From: Pseudomonadota bacterium
Lineage (GTDB): Bacteria > Pseudomonadota > Gammaproteobacteria > Enterobacterales > Enterobacteriaceae
DNA length: 29,075 bases
NCBI GenBank assembly: GCA_023454395.1
Contig: JAEYFY010000101.1
Location: 1-29,075 of the forward strand
Direction: 5' to 3'
Part shown: one piece after another, positions 1-6,137 of the stretch
Position numbering within the stretch: position 1 is the stretch's first letter
How the letters are laid out: the number at the start of each line of letters is the position of its first letter
Position numbers and translations under genes: made by a program
The notes under the pieces: generated by a model
Seen by the model: only the letters and a program-made list of their open reading frames with translations
Told to the model about the DNA's origin: nothing
Database searches by the model: none

Positions 1-1250
1 AAGAATTACTTGAACAAATTCGTCAGTTAGACGGTGAGTTTCATTTCGAAACCTATTATTCGCTCTCTTGTCATAACTGCCCTGATGTTGTTCAGGCATT
101 AAACTTAATGGCGATTTTAAATCCGAAGATCACACATACTGCGATTGACGGAGGCATGTTCCAAAATGAAATTCAGGAACGTAATATTATGGGCGTTCCT
201 GCTGTATTCTTAAATGGTAACGAGTTTGGTCAAGGTCGTATGACCTTAGCTGAAATTGTTAACAAAGTAGACAGCAATGCAGAAAAACGTACTGCAGAAT
301 TATTAAACCAAAAAGATGCATTTGATGTATTAATTGTAGGAAGTGGTCCTGCGGGCGCATCAGCGGCGGTTTATTCTGCTCGTAAAGGTTTAAATACAGG
401 TCTTATCGGCGAACGTTTTGGTGGCCAAGTTCTTGATACTGTTGATATTGAAAACTATATCTCAGTACCAAAAACCGAAGGTGCAAAACTTGCTGGTGCG
501 TTAAAAGCTCACGTTGATGATTATCAAGTGGATGTGATTGATAGCCAAACGGTTAGTCGCTTAATTCCGGGAGCATCAGAAGGGGAGTTACATCAAATTG
601 AAACGGCATCAGGTGCAATTTTAAAAACTCGTAGCTTAATTATTGCAACAGGCGCTCGCTGGAGAAATATGAATGTTCCTGGCGAAAATGAATACCGTAC
701 TCGTGGTGTTACTTATTGTCCACACTGTGATGGTCCACTATTTAAAGGCAAAAGAGTTGCTGTTATTGGTGGTGGTAACTCAGGTGTTGAAGCTGCAATT
801 GACTTAGCTGGTTTAGTTGAACATGTAACAGTGTTAGAATTTGCTCCAGAAATGAGAGCAGATGCGGTATTACAGAAGAAATTACGTAGCTTAAGCAATG
901 TAGAAGTTATCTTAAATGCGCAAACTACAGAAGTATATGGCGATGGCACTAAGTTAACCGGTCTAAAATATAAAGATCGTACTAATGATTCTATGCATGA
1001 TATTGCATTAGCTGGTATTTTCGTTCAAATCGGTTTATTACCTAATACACAGTGGTTAGAAGGTACTGTTGAACGTAATAAAATGGGCGAAATTGTTGTT
1101 GATGCCCGTGGCGAAACTAATATCAAAGGTGTGTTTGCAGCCGGTGACTGTACAACAGTACCTTATAAGCAAATCATTATTGCTGCTGGCGAAGGTGCAA
1201 AAGCCTCACTTAGCGCTTTTGATTACTTGATTCGCACCAGTGCAAAATAA
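1..1250 (+). CDS. ahpF: Alkyl hydroperoxide reductase subunit F, 5' end outside window
   Basis: AhpF is the NADH-dependent flavoprotein that reduces the peroxiredoxin AhpC in the cytoplasm. The frame is already open at base 3, so the N-terminus lies upstream of the window; the methionine at 108 is internal. Visible motifs in order are the N-terminal redox pair SCHNC (about base 69), the FAD-binding [17 protein letters not shown], the active-site pair CPHCDG (about base 718), the NAD-binding [10 protein letters not shown], and a final FAD motif GVFAAGDCT. The last codons read LIRTSAK-stop and lie at and beyond the left prophage attachment repeat. The C-terminal few residues and the stop codon are therefore phage-supplied; the displaced chromosomal version reads LIRTTEK-stop at 16876. 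ahpC would be expected just upstream. Confidence 0.97.
   Translation, partial: ELLEQIRQLDGEFHFETYYSLSCHNCPDVVQALNLMAILNPKITHTAIDGGMFQNEIQERNIMGVPAVFLNGNEFGQGRMTLAEIVNKVDSNAEKRTAELLNQKDAFDVLIVGSGPAGASAAVYSARKGLNTGLIGERFGGQVLDTVDIENYISVPKTEGAKLAGALKAHVDDYQVDVIDSQTVSRLIPGASEGELHQIETASGAILKTRSLIIATGARWRNMNVPGENEYRTRGVTYCPHCDGPLFKGKRVAVIGGGNSGVEAAIDLAGLVEHVTVLEFAPEMRADAVLQKKLRSLSNVEVILNAQTTEVYGDGTKLTGLKYKDRTNDSMHDIALAGIFVQIGLLPNTQWLEGTVERNKMGEIVVDARGETNIKGVFAAGDCTTVPYKQIIIAAGEGAKASLSAFDYLIRTSAK
1205..1237 (+). repeat. attL core repeat inside ahpF
   Basis: These 33 bases match 16831-16863 exactly and encode the end of AhpF ([11 protein letters not shown]). Similarity continues less perfectly past the repeat through the stop codon on both sides. 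Bases before the repeat differ (chromosome here, phage at the right copy). This is the pattern of a phage attP carrying a copy of the target gene's 3' end. Confidence 0.93.
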
Positions 1251-1281
1251 GCAAATCAAATATAATCAATAAGTTATAGAG

Positions 1282-1311
1282 AAAGGCATCTTTTTTAAGA
1301 TGCCTTTTTTT
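1282..1311 (+). terminator. Rho-independent terminator of ahpF, phage-supplied copy
   Basis: The stem AAAGGCATC (1282-1290) pairs with GATGCCTTT (1299-1307) and a run of T follows. It lies to the phage side of attL, so it appears to be brought by the prophage. It replaces the chromosomal terminator now found at 16917-16943. Confidence 0.85.
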
Positions 1312-1360
1312 GTACATAAAACCATCAAAAAGGGCTGAAAAGTGCCCTTAAGTGTTCAAG

Positions 1361-1379
1361 TGTGGACAATATGTGGACA
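1361..1379 (+). promoter_or_regulatory. Paired Int arm-type sites, left arm
   Basis: Two direct copies of TGTGGACA start at 1361 and 1372, 11 bp apart. A matching pair, with one changed base, lies inside the right end (16760 and 16771). I recall TGTGGACA as the arm-type recognition sequence of P2-family integrases. The placement between the core repeat and the int gene on this side fits that role. Confidence 0.7.
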
Positions 1380-1381
1380 CT

Positions 1382-2225
1382 CTAAACCAGTAATTCTGTG
1401 CTACCTTTCAAAGGGTTATATTGAATGGCATCTTGTAAGAAGTCTGGCGCAAAGTGTGCATAGGTCAACGTTTGTTGCAAATTAGTGTGTCCTAAGATGC
1501 GTTGTAACGTAATAATACTTCCGCCGTTCATCATAAAATGGGTGGCGAATGTATGGGGCGCTTGGCCTATTGGTTTTGGTATACGTAAATCTCACCTTAT
1601 TTTGGATCACATGTTCACGTTTTAGCTTGAGCGCTTCACCCCAACGGGCACCAGTGCTTAAACAGAGAACGGCAACTTTTAGGTTGTCACCTTCCAATAA
1701 TGCTAATAATTGCTGAATTTCATTATCTGTTAGATATGACATTTCAGTCGTTTGCTGTTTTAACCGTGATATTCCTTGAACGGGATGTTTACTTAAAAAG
1801 AAATCCGTTTTTTTAAGCGCCGTAAACATACCGCTGAGTGCTGAGATATCCCTATTTATCGTTGAGGCTTTTACGCCAGAAGCGAGTCTAAGCTCACGAT
1901 AGAGTACCAATTGCTTATCGGTTAATTGGCAAACAGGGGGATTATTCAGTGATTCAGCAATACGTCTCACCCTTAGATGTGTCATTCTTCCATAAGGTGT
2001 ATTTTTGCCGAACACTTCCCACCAAATATCAATTAAATCACTAAGAGGGCGAATATCTGTTGATGTTTCTACCCAATCTTTTGTTTGCTGATTAGCCAGT
2101 GAATAACGTTCAAATAAAATTGCTTCTTGCTTCTTTTCAAAGCGTCGTCTGATCCGTTTTCCGTGACGGCCAGCCGGTCTAATATCCACTTCATATTGAC
2201 CATTTTCGAGTTTCTTAATTGTCAT
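1382..2225 (-). pseudogene. int: P2-type tyrosine integrase, inactivated by internal deletion and frameshift
   Basis: This integrase would have catalysed integration and excision at ahpF. Translation most likely starts at 2225 (MTIKKLENGQYEV), where GGAGG lies 8 bases upstream; the open frame runs to 2273 but has no better start. The N-terminal arm-binding and core domains and catalytic Arg I (STGARWGEA) are present. After FTYTKTNRP the sequence loses about 60 residues compared with P2-like integrases and shifts frame. The original frame then ends at 1482. The remaining C-terminus is readable in another frame, with THFMMNGG, LQRILGHTN and the tyrosine motif LTYAHFAPDFL, and stops at 1382. The catalytic HxxR region is destroyed (reads APHTFATH). 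The enzyme should be dead. Confidence 0.9.
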
Positions 2226-2291
2226 AAGAAAGCCCTCCAATGGAACAAATGCTTTGCGAATCAATAAATTCACAAAATGCTTGATGTATTG

Positions 2292-2558
2292 TTATCCAAT
2301 TTTCTTGTCTGAGTGGGATGATTGCGCGTTGTCTTGCCCACAGTGTGCGAGTGCCGGTGCGATTTGCCCAGCATCGGGATTAACCTCATCGAACATAAAC
2401 CAGTCTCGATATTTCCTGAATACTTTGGCGGAAAAGATTTTCACACCTGATTCAAACGTCATTTTCGATTTGTCACTTTCATAACCGTGGTAGGTTGCAT
2501 AATTTAGCCCAACCAAATCAGCGAGTTCCCTTTTTGTCATCTGTTCGGAGTTACGCAT
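2292..2558 (-). CDS. P2-type C repressor-like helix-turn-helix protein, possibly N-terminally shortened
   Basis: This small DNA-binding protein (88 aa) is in the place and orientation of the P2 lysogeny repressor C, next to int and divergent from cox. The helix-turn-helix segment reads TKRELADLVGLNYATYHGYES near the N-terminus. The tail PDAGQIAPALAHCGQ matches a C-terminus I recall from P2-like repressors. The frame stays open upstream of the ATG at 2558 and encodes a plausible first helix (GEKLRL) there. No ATG, GTG or TTG occurs in that stretch, so the original start may be mutated. AAGGTGAG is present but 12 or more bases from the ATG. Confidence 0.72.
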   Translation of the reverse strand: MRNSEQMTKRELADLVGLNYATYHGYESDKSKMTFESGVKIFSAKVFRKYRDWFMFDEVNPDAGQIAPALAHCGQDNAQSSHSDKKIG

Positions 2559-2598
2559 TAATCGTAATTTCTCACCTTGCGATGAAGCAAAGAGTACG

Positions 2599-2616
2599 AA
2601 AGCGCTATAAAGCGCC
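2599..2616. promoter_or_regulatory. Candidate repressor operator: direct repeats in the C-cox divergent region
   Basis: AAAGCGCT (2599-2606) and AAAGCGCC (2609-2616) form a direct repeat with a 10-bp period, one helical turn. They sit in the short region between the divergent repressor and cox genes. P2 repressors bind direct repeats in the early promoter, so this is a plausible operator. No binding evidence exists here. Confidence 0.45.
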
Positions 2617-2635
2617 TGACATAAGAGGGTAGCAG

Positions 2636-2911
2636 ATGAGAGAGAAAATCGTAAGTCTGTCAGATGGCGTGACTGAGGAAAAATTTGCTGAATTAATTGG
2701 TAAGCCGGCGAGTGCAGTTGCAGATATGCGCAAAGCAGGAAAATTACCCATTATTCAAATGAAAAGGCCGGGTTCAAGTAGAGCCGAAAACTATGTTTAT
2801 CTGCCTGCATGGAATAACGGTCTAAAGATGGCTTATGAATCTTTACCAAAAGAGATGCGTGATGGTTGGTTGGTGTGGTTAGGGCTGAATCATGATACGA
2901 CAAATAACTGA
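2636..2911 (+). CDS. cox: Cox/Apl-like excisionase and early regulator
   Basis: Cox proteins of P2-like phages promote excision and repress the lysogenic promoter. The call rests mostly on position: it is the first forward gene after the divergent repressor, with AGAGGG about 6 bases before the ATG. The 91-aa protein has a winged-helix-like N-terminal part (VTEEKFAELIGKPASAVADM, then KAGKLPIIQM) typical of small phage regulators of this kind. The next gene overlaps its end by 20 bases, suggesting translational coupling. With int broken, any excision role is moot unless a related integrase acts in trans. Confidence 0.7.
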   Translation: MREKIVSLSDGVTEEKFAELIGKPASAVADMRKAGKLPIIQMKRPGSSRAENYVYLPAWNNGLKMAYESLPKEMRDGWLVWLGLNHDTTNN

Positions 2912-3077
2912 ACATAGTTTTCTGTATCGTGGCTTTACGATTATTAAGTTGCCAAGAAAAGCAATAAACCCAGTTACTCGTTACCACATTTGGTTAAATG
3001 ATCAGTCATTCGGTAAGTTTGATGCAATGGCTGAGGCGGTTAAATATATTGATGGGTTAAAAGGTGACATTCAATGA
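2892..3077 (+). CDS. Small early phage protein, function unknown
   Basis: This 61-aa protein starts MIRQITEHSFLYRGFTI and is well formed between overlapping neighbours. Its ATG lies inside the end of the cox-like gene, and its TGA overlaps the next ATG (ATGA at 3074). Similar small proteins occur after cox in P2-like early regions as I recall them, but I cannot name a domain. There is no signal peptide or membrane segment. Confidence 0.65.
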   Translation: MIRQITEHSFLYRGFTIIKLPRKAINPVTRYHIWLNDQSFGKFDAMAEAVKYIDGLKGDIQ

Positions 3078-3343
3078 GTCAATTAATTAAATCAGAAGAT
3101 AATGAAAAATTAGAAATACTAATTTCAGAAGTGAAGAAATATACGTTATCACTTCCTAAAAAAGAGAATGGGCTAGGAAAAGAAGAAATAAAATCATTAG
3201 GCACAGTATCTAGAATGACTTTAATGTTTTCAATATTAAACGTCATAAGGGAGGTTAATCCCACTATGACGTCTTTTTATATTGGAGATTTACAAGCTGT
3301 GTTTGATGCAATTATTGCACTGCATCGACGTAACTCATTTTAA
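3074..3343 (+). CDS. Small early phage protein, function unknown
   Basis: This 89-aa, mostly helical protein (MSQLIKSEDNEKLEIL) is coupled to the previous gene through an ATGA overlap. It is lysine- and glutamate-rich in the first half and hydrophobic-patterned in the second. I recognise no domain. Its stop codon overlaps, tail to tail, the stop of a reverse-strand gene at 3340. Confidence 0.6.
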   Translation: MSQLIKSEDNEKLEILISEVKKYTLSLPKKENGLGKEEIKSLGTVSRMTLMFSILNVIREVNPTMTSFYIGDLQAVFDAIIALHRRNSF

Positions 3344-3528
3344 AAGCAATCAATAATATCAACGCTACCTTTTTGTTGTGTATGGAACTTATTGTAAATT
3401 TCACGTGAAAGCTCTGATGCTAAATTTCTTAAATCAAGAGCTTCTTCACAAGTAATGGGTTCTTTTATGCTTTTTACTTGAAGAAGAAGATTAGTTAGTT
3501 TGTTTTTAGTGTCTTTCTCGATTGACAT
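3340..3528 (-). CDS. Small helical protein on the opposite strand inside the early operon
   Basis: The real start is most likely the ATG at 3528 (MSIEKDTKNKLTNLL), with AAGGAA about 7 bases upstream. The frame is open further upstream to 3651, but those residues look non-coding. The resulting 62-aa protein is helical and charged, with no membrane segment. It interrupts a run of forward early genes and faces a forward gene across a 106-bp divergent region. It therefore probably has its own promoter and could be a small regulator or antitoxin-like protein. I do not recognise it. Confidence 0.5.
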   Translation of the reverse strand: MSIEKDTKNKLTNLLLQVKSIKEPITCEEALDLRNLASELSREIYNKFHTQQKGSVDIIDCF

Positions 3529-3634
3529 ATTTATGTTCCTTCTGTGCTTGTTTTGTTTTTGGCGATTCAATATTAGCACAGCACCATGTTTTCGGTCATG
3601 GATAAAAAACCGAATATAAATGGAGAAATAACTT

Positions 3635-3784
3635 ATGAATGAATTAATCAAGCAACGAAATAAATATAAATTAAACAGTGAATCTTTTACTTATAAAAGT
3701 AAAAAGTATTCAAAAGCGGATAAAGTAACACTGGCTTTATGTGCCATTGTTATTGTTTCGTTTCTTGTGAAAGTTTCTATCTAG
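3635..3784 (+). CDS. 49-aa single-span membrane protein
   Basis: A short ORF starts MNELIKQRNKYKLNSE with GGAGA 8 bases before the ATG. The N-terminal 30 residues are strongly basic. They are followed by a hydrophobic helix (VTLALCAIVIVSFLV) and a two-to-three-residue tail, giving a positive-inside, single-pass inner-membrane topology. The next gene starts 8 bases after its stop. The function is unknown. Small membrane proteins in early phage operons can be superinfection-exclusion factors or toxins, but nothing here proves that. Confidence 0.5.
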   Translation: MNELIKQRNKYKLNSESFTYKSKKYSKADKVTLALCAIVIVSFLVKVSI

Positions 3785-3792
3785 GTGTTGTT

Positions 3793-4188
3793 ATGAATGC
3801 CGCGGAGCTTATCCAAGCAAGAGAGCAACTACAAGGCAATGATGATTTTTATCAGCCTAAAGTTGTAAAGCACTATCGCAATGATGGTCTTTCATTTGAT
3901 GAGCGCGTCAGTGGTATGAATAAAACAGCAGAAGTTAGGGCTGATTTATTAAGTAAGTTAAATAAAAATAGTGATGATATTCAGGTTAGTGAGTTTCTTG
4001 ATTATTTAAGAAATGAAAATAATCGTATATATCAGATGATTTATTATCTTGCTGAGATAGAAAAAGAAAAGAACGGAACAGATTATTTATTATTAAAGAG
4101 GAAAGATAAAATAAAAATAATTAATGCACTTCATCAAATAAAAGTATTAAGCGCATTAATCCCGAATAAATTAGCAATGCCTATTTAA
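3793..4188 (+). CDS. Early phage protein of unknown function
   Basis: Start chosen at 3793 (MNAAELIQAREQLQG) because AGGTG lies just upstream and the longer frame from 3739 overlaps the preceding small gene. The 131-aa product is helical and charged throughout, with no membrane segment or catalytic motif I can see. It lies where P2-like phages carry small replication-associated proteins such as gpB, but I see no convincing likeness to gpB. Confidence 0.6.
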   Translation: MNAAELIQAREQLQGNDDFYQPKVVKHYRNDGLSFDERVSGMNKTAEVRADLLSKLNKNSDDIQVSEFLDYLRNENNRIYQMIYYLAEIEKEKNGTDYLLLKRKDKIKIINALHQIKVLSALIPNKLAMPI

Positions 4189-4256
4189 TTACACCTAAAA
4201 AATAAATGACATTTATTTGTCAGGACTTTTTATATCTGATTATCAGAGGTCTGATT

Positions 4257-4463
4257 ATGTCTAAAGAAAGTGATGTAACCGATTTAATTAATGCCGTTCG
4301 AGAAGATGAAAGAAAATCTCGGGCGGTTCTTTTTTCTGCCCGTTTACGCAAATTAGCATCAAAAGCACTAAGTGAACGAATGGAGCCTTCACAAGTATTT
4401 CAATTATTAGAAGATGAAGCCGAGTCTATCGAACATCAAGCGCAGGAATGGAATTATGTCTAA
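4257..4463 (+). CDS. DUF2732 family phage protein
   Basis: This 68-aa protein (from MSKESDVTDLINAVREDERKS) begins at 4257, with AGAGGT 7 to 12 bases upstream; the open frame from 4206 is too long. The pattern of an AVREDERKSRAVLFSARLRKLA core followed by a glutamate-rich C-terminal helix is that of DUF2732 proteins in the early region of P2-like phages. Their function is not established. It overlaps the next gene by 8 bases. Confidence 0.7.
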   Translation: MSKESDVTDLINAVREDERKSRAVLFSARLRKLASKALSERMEPSQVFQLLEDEAESIEHQAQEWNYV

Positions 4464-4677
4464 AGAAATGGATTTAGCCTGCGAACAATCACAGTTATTG
4501 CTTGATAAACAAATAAAAGCAGTAACAGGGCGTTACGTCGGTGTATCCGCGTTTGAATGTGAAGATTGCGGTCGTGAAATACCCGAAAAGCGCCGTATTG
4601 CAGTAATGGGATGCACCCGCTGTGCGGATTGCCAGACAGTGCATGAATTGAAATCTAAGCATTATCGGAGTGTTTAA
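4456..4677 (+). CDS. TraR/DksA family C4 zinc-finger protein
   Basis: This 73-aa protein (from MSKEMDLACEQSQLLL) has a DksA-type zinc finger, CEDCGREIP followed about 14 residues later by CTRCADCQ. Short phage and plasmid TraR proteins of this kind bind RNA polymerase through the secondary channel and mimic DksA plus ppGpp. It may thus retune host transcription during early infection. The start at 4456 is set by the overlap with the DUF2732 gene and the AGGAA upstream. A RelA/SpoT-domain protein in the same element makes a link to alarmone biology conceivable, but that is inference. Confidence 0.85.
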   Translation: MSKEMDLACEQSQLLLDKQIKAVTGRYVGVSAFECEDCGREIPEKRRIAVMGCTRCADCQTVHELKSKHYRSV

Positions 4678-4678
4678 A

Positions 4679-4987
4679 ATGCAACGATATACGCATGAAT
4701 TAAAAATAAACCATCAATATTTCAATCAAGTACGTATTGGAGCGAAAAAAGCCGAATTTCGTCGAGCTGATAGAGATTTTCAAGTCGGGGATCTTTTAGT
4801 TTTACGTGAATTTAATGCTATTCCTCCAAGAGAATTCCGTCACCTTTTTCATTATGGCGAATATACGGGAAATGTTATTAGAACGGTTATTACCGATATC
4901 ACCTGTATTAATTCTATTATTCCAGAGTTAGGCGATAAACCTAAATTTGTAATGCTTTCATTTTCTATTATTGAGGATGATGAATAA
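4679..4987 (+). CDS. DUF3850 (ASCH/PUA-like) protein
   Basis: This 102-aa protein starts at 4679 (MQRYTHELKINHQYF), with CGGAG upstream. Features such as HELKINHQYFNQV, KKAEFRRADRDFQVGDLLVLREF, YTGN and the closing FVMLSF are those of DUF3850, a small PUA/ASCH-like fold. Such domains are thought to bind RNA or modified nucleosides; the function in phages is unknown. Its TAA overlaps the next gene's ATG (TAATG), so it is probably translated together with the methylase. Confidence 0.82.
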   Translation: MQRYTHELKINHQYFNQVRIGAKKAEFRRADRDFQVGDLLVLREFNAIPPREFRHLFHYGEYTGNVIRTVITDITCINSIIPELGDKPKFVMLSFSIIEDDE

Positions 4988-5814
4988 TGGCTAATAAAAC
5001 CATTCTGAAATGGGCGGGTTCAAAAGCCCGCATAATGGATAAATTAATTCCACATTTGCCAAAAGCAAAGCGCTTAGTTGAGCCGTTTGCGGGTTCTTGT
5101 GCAGTTATGATGAATACGGAATATGAGGAATATTTAATTGCTGATGCCAATCAGGATTTAATTAGTTTATATCGTAATGTCGTAGAACATACTGAAATAA
5201 TGGCACGTAAAGAGTTCTATGCGTGGGAAGAAAATAATCATAAAAATGATTACATTTCTATTAGGAAATTATTTAATTCAATTAATGTATTAGATAAAAG
5301 TGAATGTAATAAATATATACAGTCCGCAAGATTTCTATATTTAAATCGCCATTGCTTTAATGGTTTATGTCGATATAACAATTCAGGTGAATTTAACGTG
5401 CCATTTGGAACATATGGACGCGTTTATTTTCCAGAGGAAGAAATCAGGCAATTTGCTGAAAAAGCCACTAATGCCATTATCGCCTGTTTAGAATGGCAAG
5501 ATACTTTGTCGCTTGTTGACTTCGGTGATGGTGTTTATTGTGATCCTCCATATATGGGTGATGATAAATGTTTTACTAAATATCATCACACTGATTTTAC
5601 TCACGCTCATCAAATTGAATTAGCTCAAGCGTTAAAGGCATTAAATCAATCACAGGGTAACCCGATTACCGTCTCTAATTCCATTCACGCCAAAGCGTTG
5701 TATGCCGACCTCGGTTTTATTATTCACGAGATTGATGCGCCTCGTTCTATCTCTGCAAATGGAAACCGCCAATCAGCAAAAGAAATTATCGCCATATTGC
5801 CGGAGGTGTGCTGA
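4987..5814 (+). CDS. Dam-type DNA adenine methyltransferase
   Basis: This 275-aa class alpha N6-adenine methylase has the AdoMet motif FVEPFAGSC-like (VEPFAGSCAV, residues 31-40). It is preceded by KWAGSKAR (8-15), and the catalytic DPPY is at 186-189. Length and layout match the Dam/T4 Dam family, whose usual target is GATC; the specificity is inferred. Phage Dam enzymes can protect phage DNA from host restriction or affect replication and regulation. The gene is coupled by overlapping stop and start codons on both sides. Confidence 0.92.
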   Translation: MANKTILKWAGSKARIMDKLIPHLPKAKRLVEPFAGSCAVMMNTEYEEYLIADANQDLISLYRNVVEHTEIMARKEFYAWEENNHKNDYISIRKLFNSINVLDKSECNKYIQSARFLYLNRHCFNGLCRYNNSGEFNVPFGTYGRVYFPEEEIRQFAEKATNAIIACLEWQDTLSLVDFGDGVYCDPPYMGDDKCFTKYHHTDFTHAHQIELAQALKALNQSQGNPITVSNSIHAKALYADLGFIIHEIDAPRSISANGNRQSAKEIIAILPEVC

Positions 5815-6137
5815 TGGAACAGGGCTATGTTGATATTCAAGATCCAAAAAATGGGGTGCATATCACTGGCACCCGTTTTGCTATCGTTTATTGGAAAAAA
5901 CAATTTGGGTTAATTGAAGTCACCTTTATTGATGGTCGTGTGCGCCGTGAAGTGATTGCGTGGTATGACTCAGCGGTCAATGTAACTGCTGGCGTTGTTG
6001 GTGCGCATGTGAGTCGTGTTATTTGCGCAGAAATTAAGTCTATCTCTGAATTGATAGAGATAATGACTCACGTCGCTAAATTGTGCGAAACAGCCATTGA
6101 AATTATTGATCCGAAGCGTTTAGGCGGTGTGCTGTAA
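5814..6137 (+). CDS. Early phage protein of unknown function
   Basis: This 107-aa protein (MEQGYVDIQDPKNGVHI) starts at 5814, where CGGAGG lies 7 bases upstream and the ATG overlaps the Dam stop codon (TGATG). The first half looks beta-rich (TRFAIVYWKKQFGLIEVTF) and the second helical. No motif is recognised. Its TAA overlaps the start of gene A, so it belongs to the replication operon. Confidence 0.65.
   Translation: MEQGYVDIQDPKNGVHITGTRFAIVYWKKQFGLIEVTFIDGRVRREVIAWYDSAVNVTAGVVGAHVSRVICAEIKSISELIEIMTHVAKLCETAIEIIDPKRLGGVL

Noticed and set aside
713..949. Reverse-strand ORF inside ahpF and similar antisense ORFs inside amn, D, early genes and the hydrolase
   Set aside because: They lie opposite strongly supported genes, lack ribosome binding sites and resemble no family.
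1205..1237. tRNA gene as integration target
   Set aside because: No tRNA cloverleaf is present; the repeat is coding sequence of ahpF.
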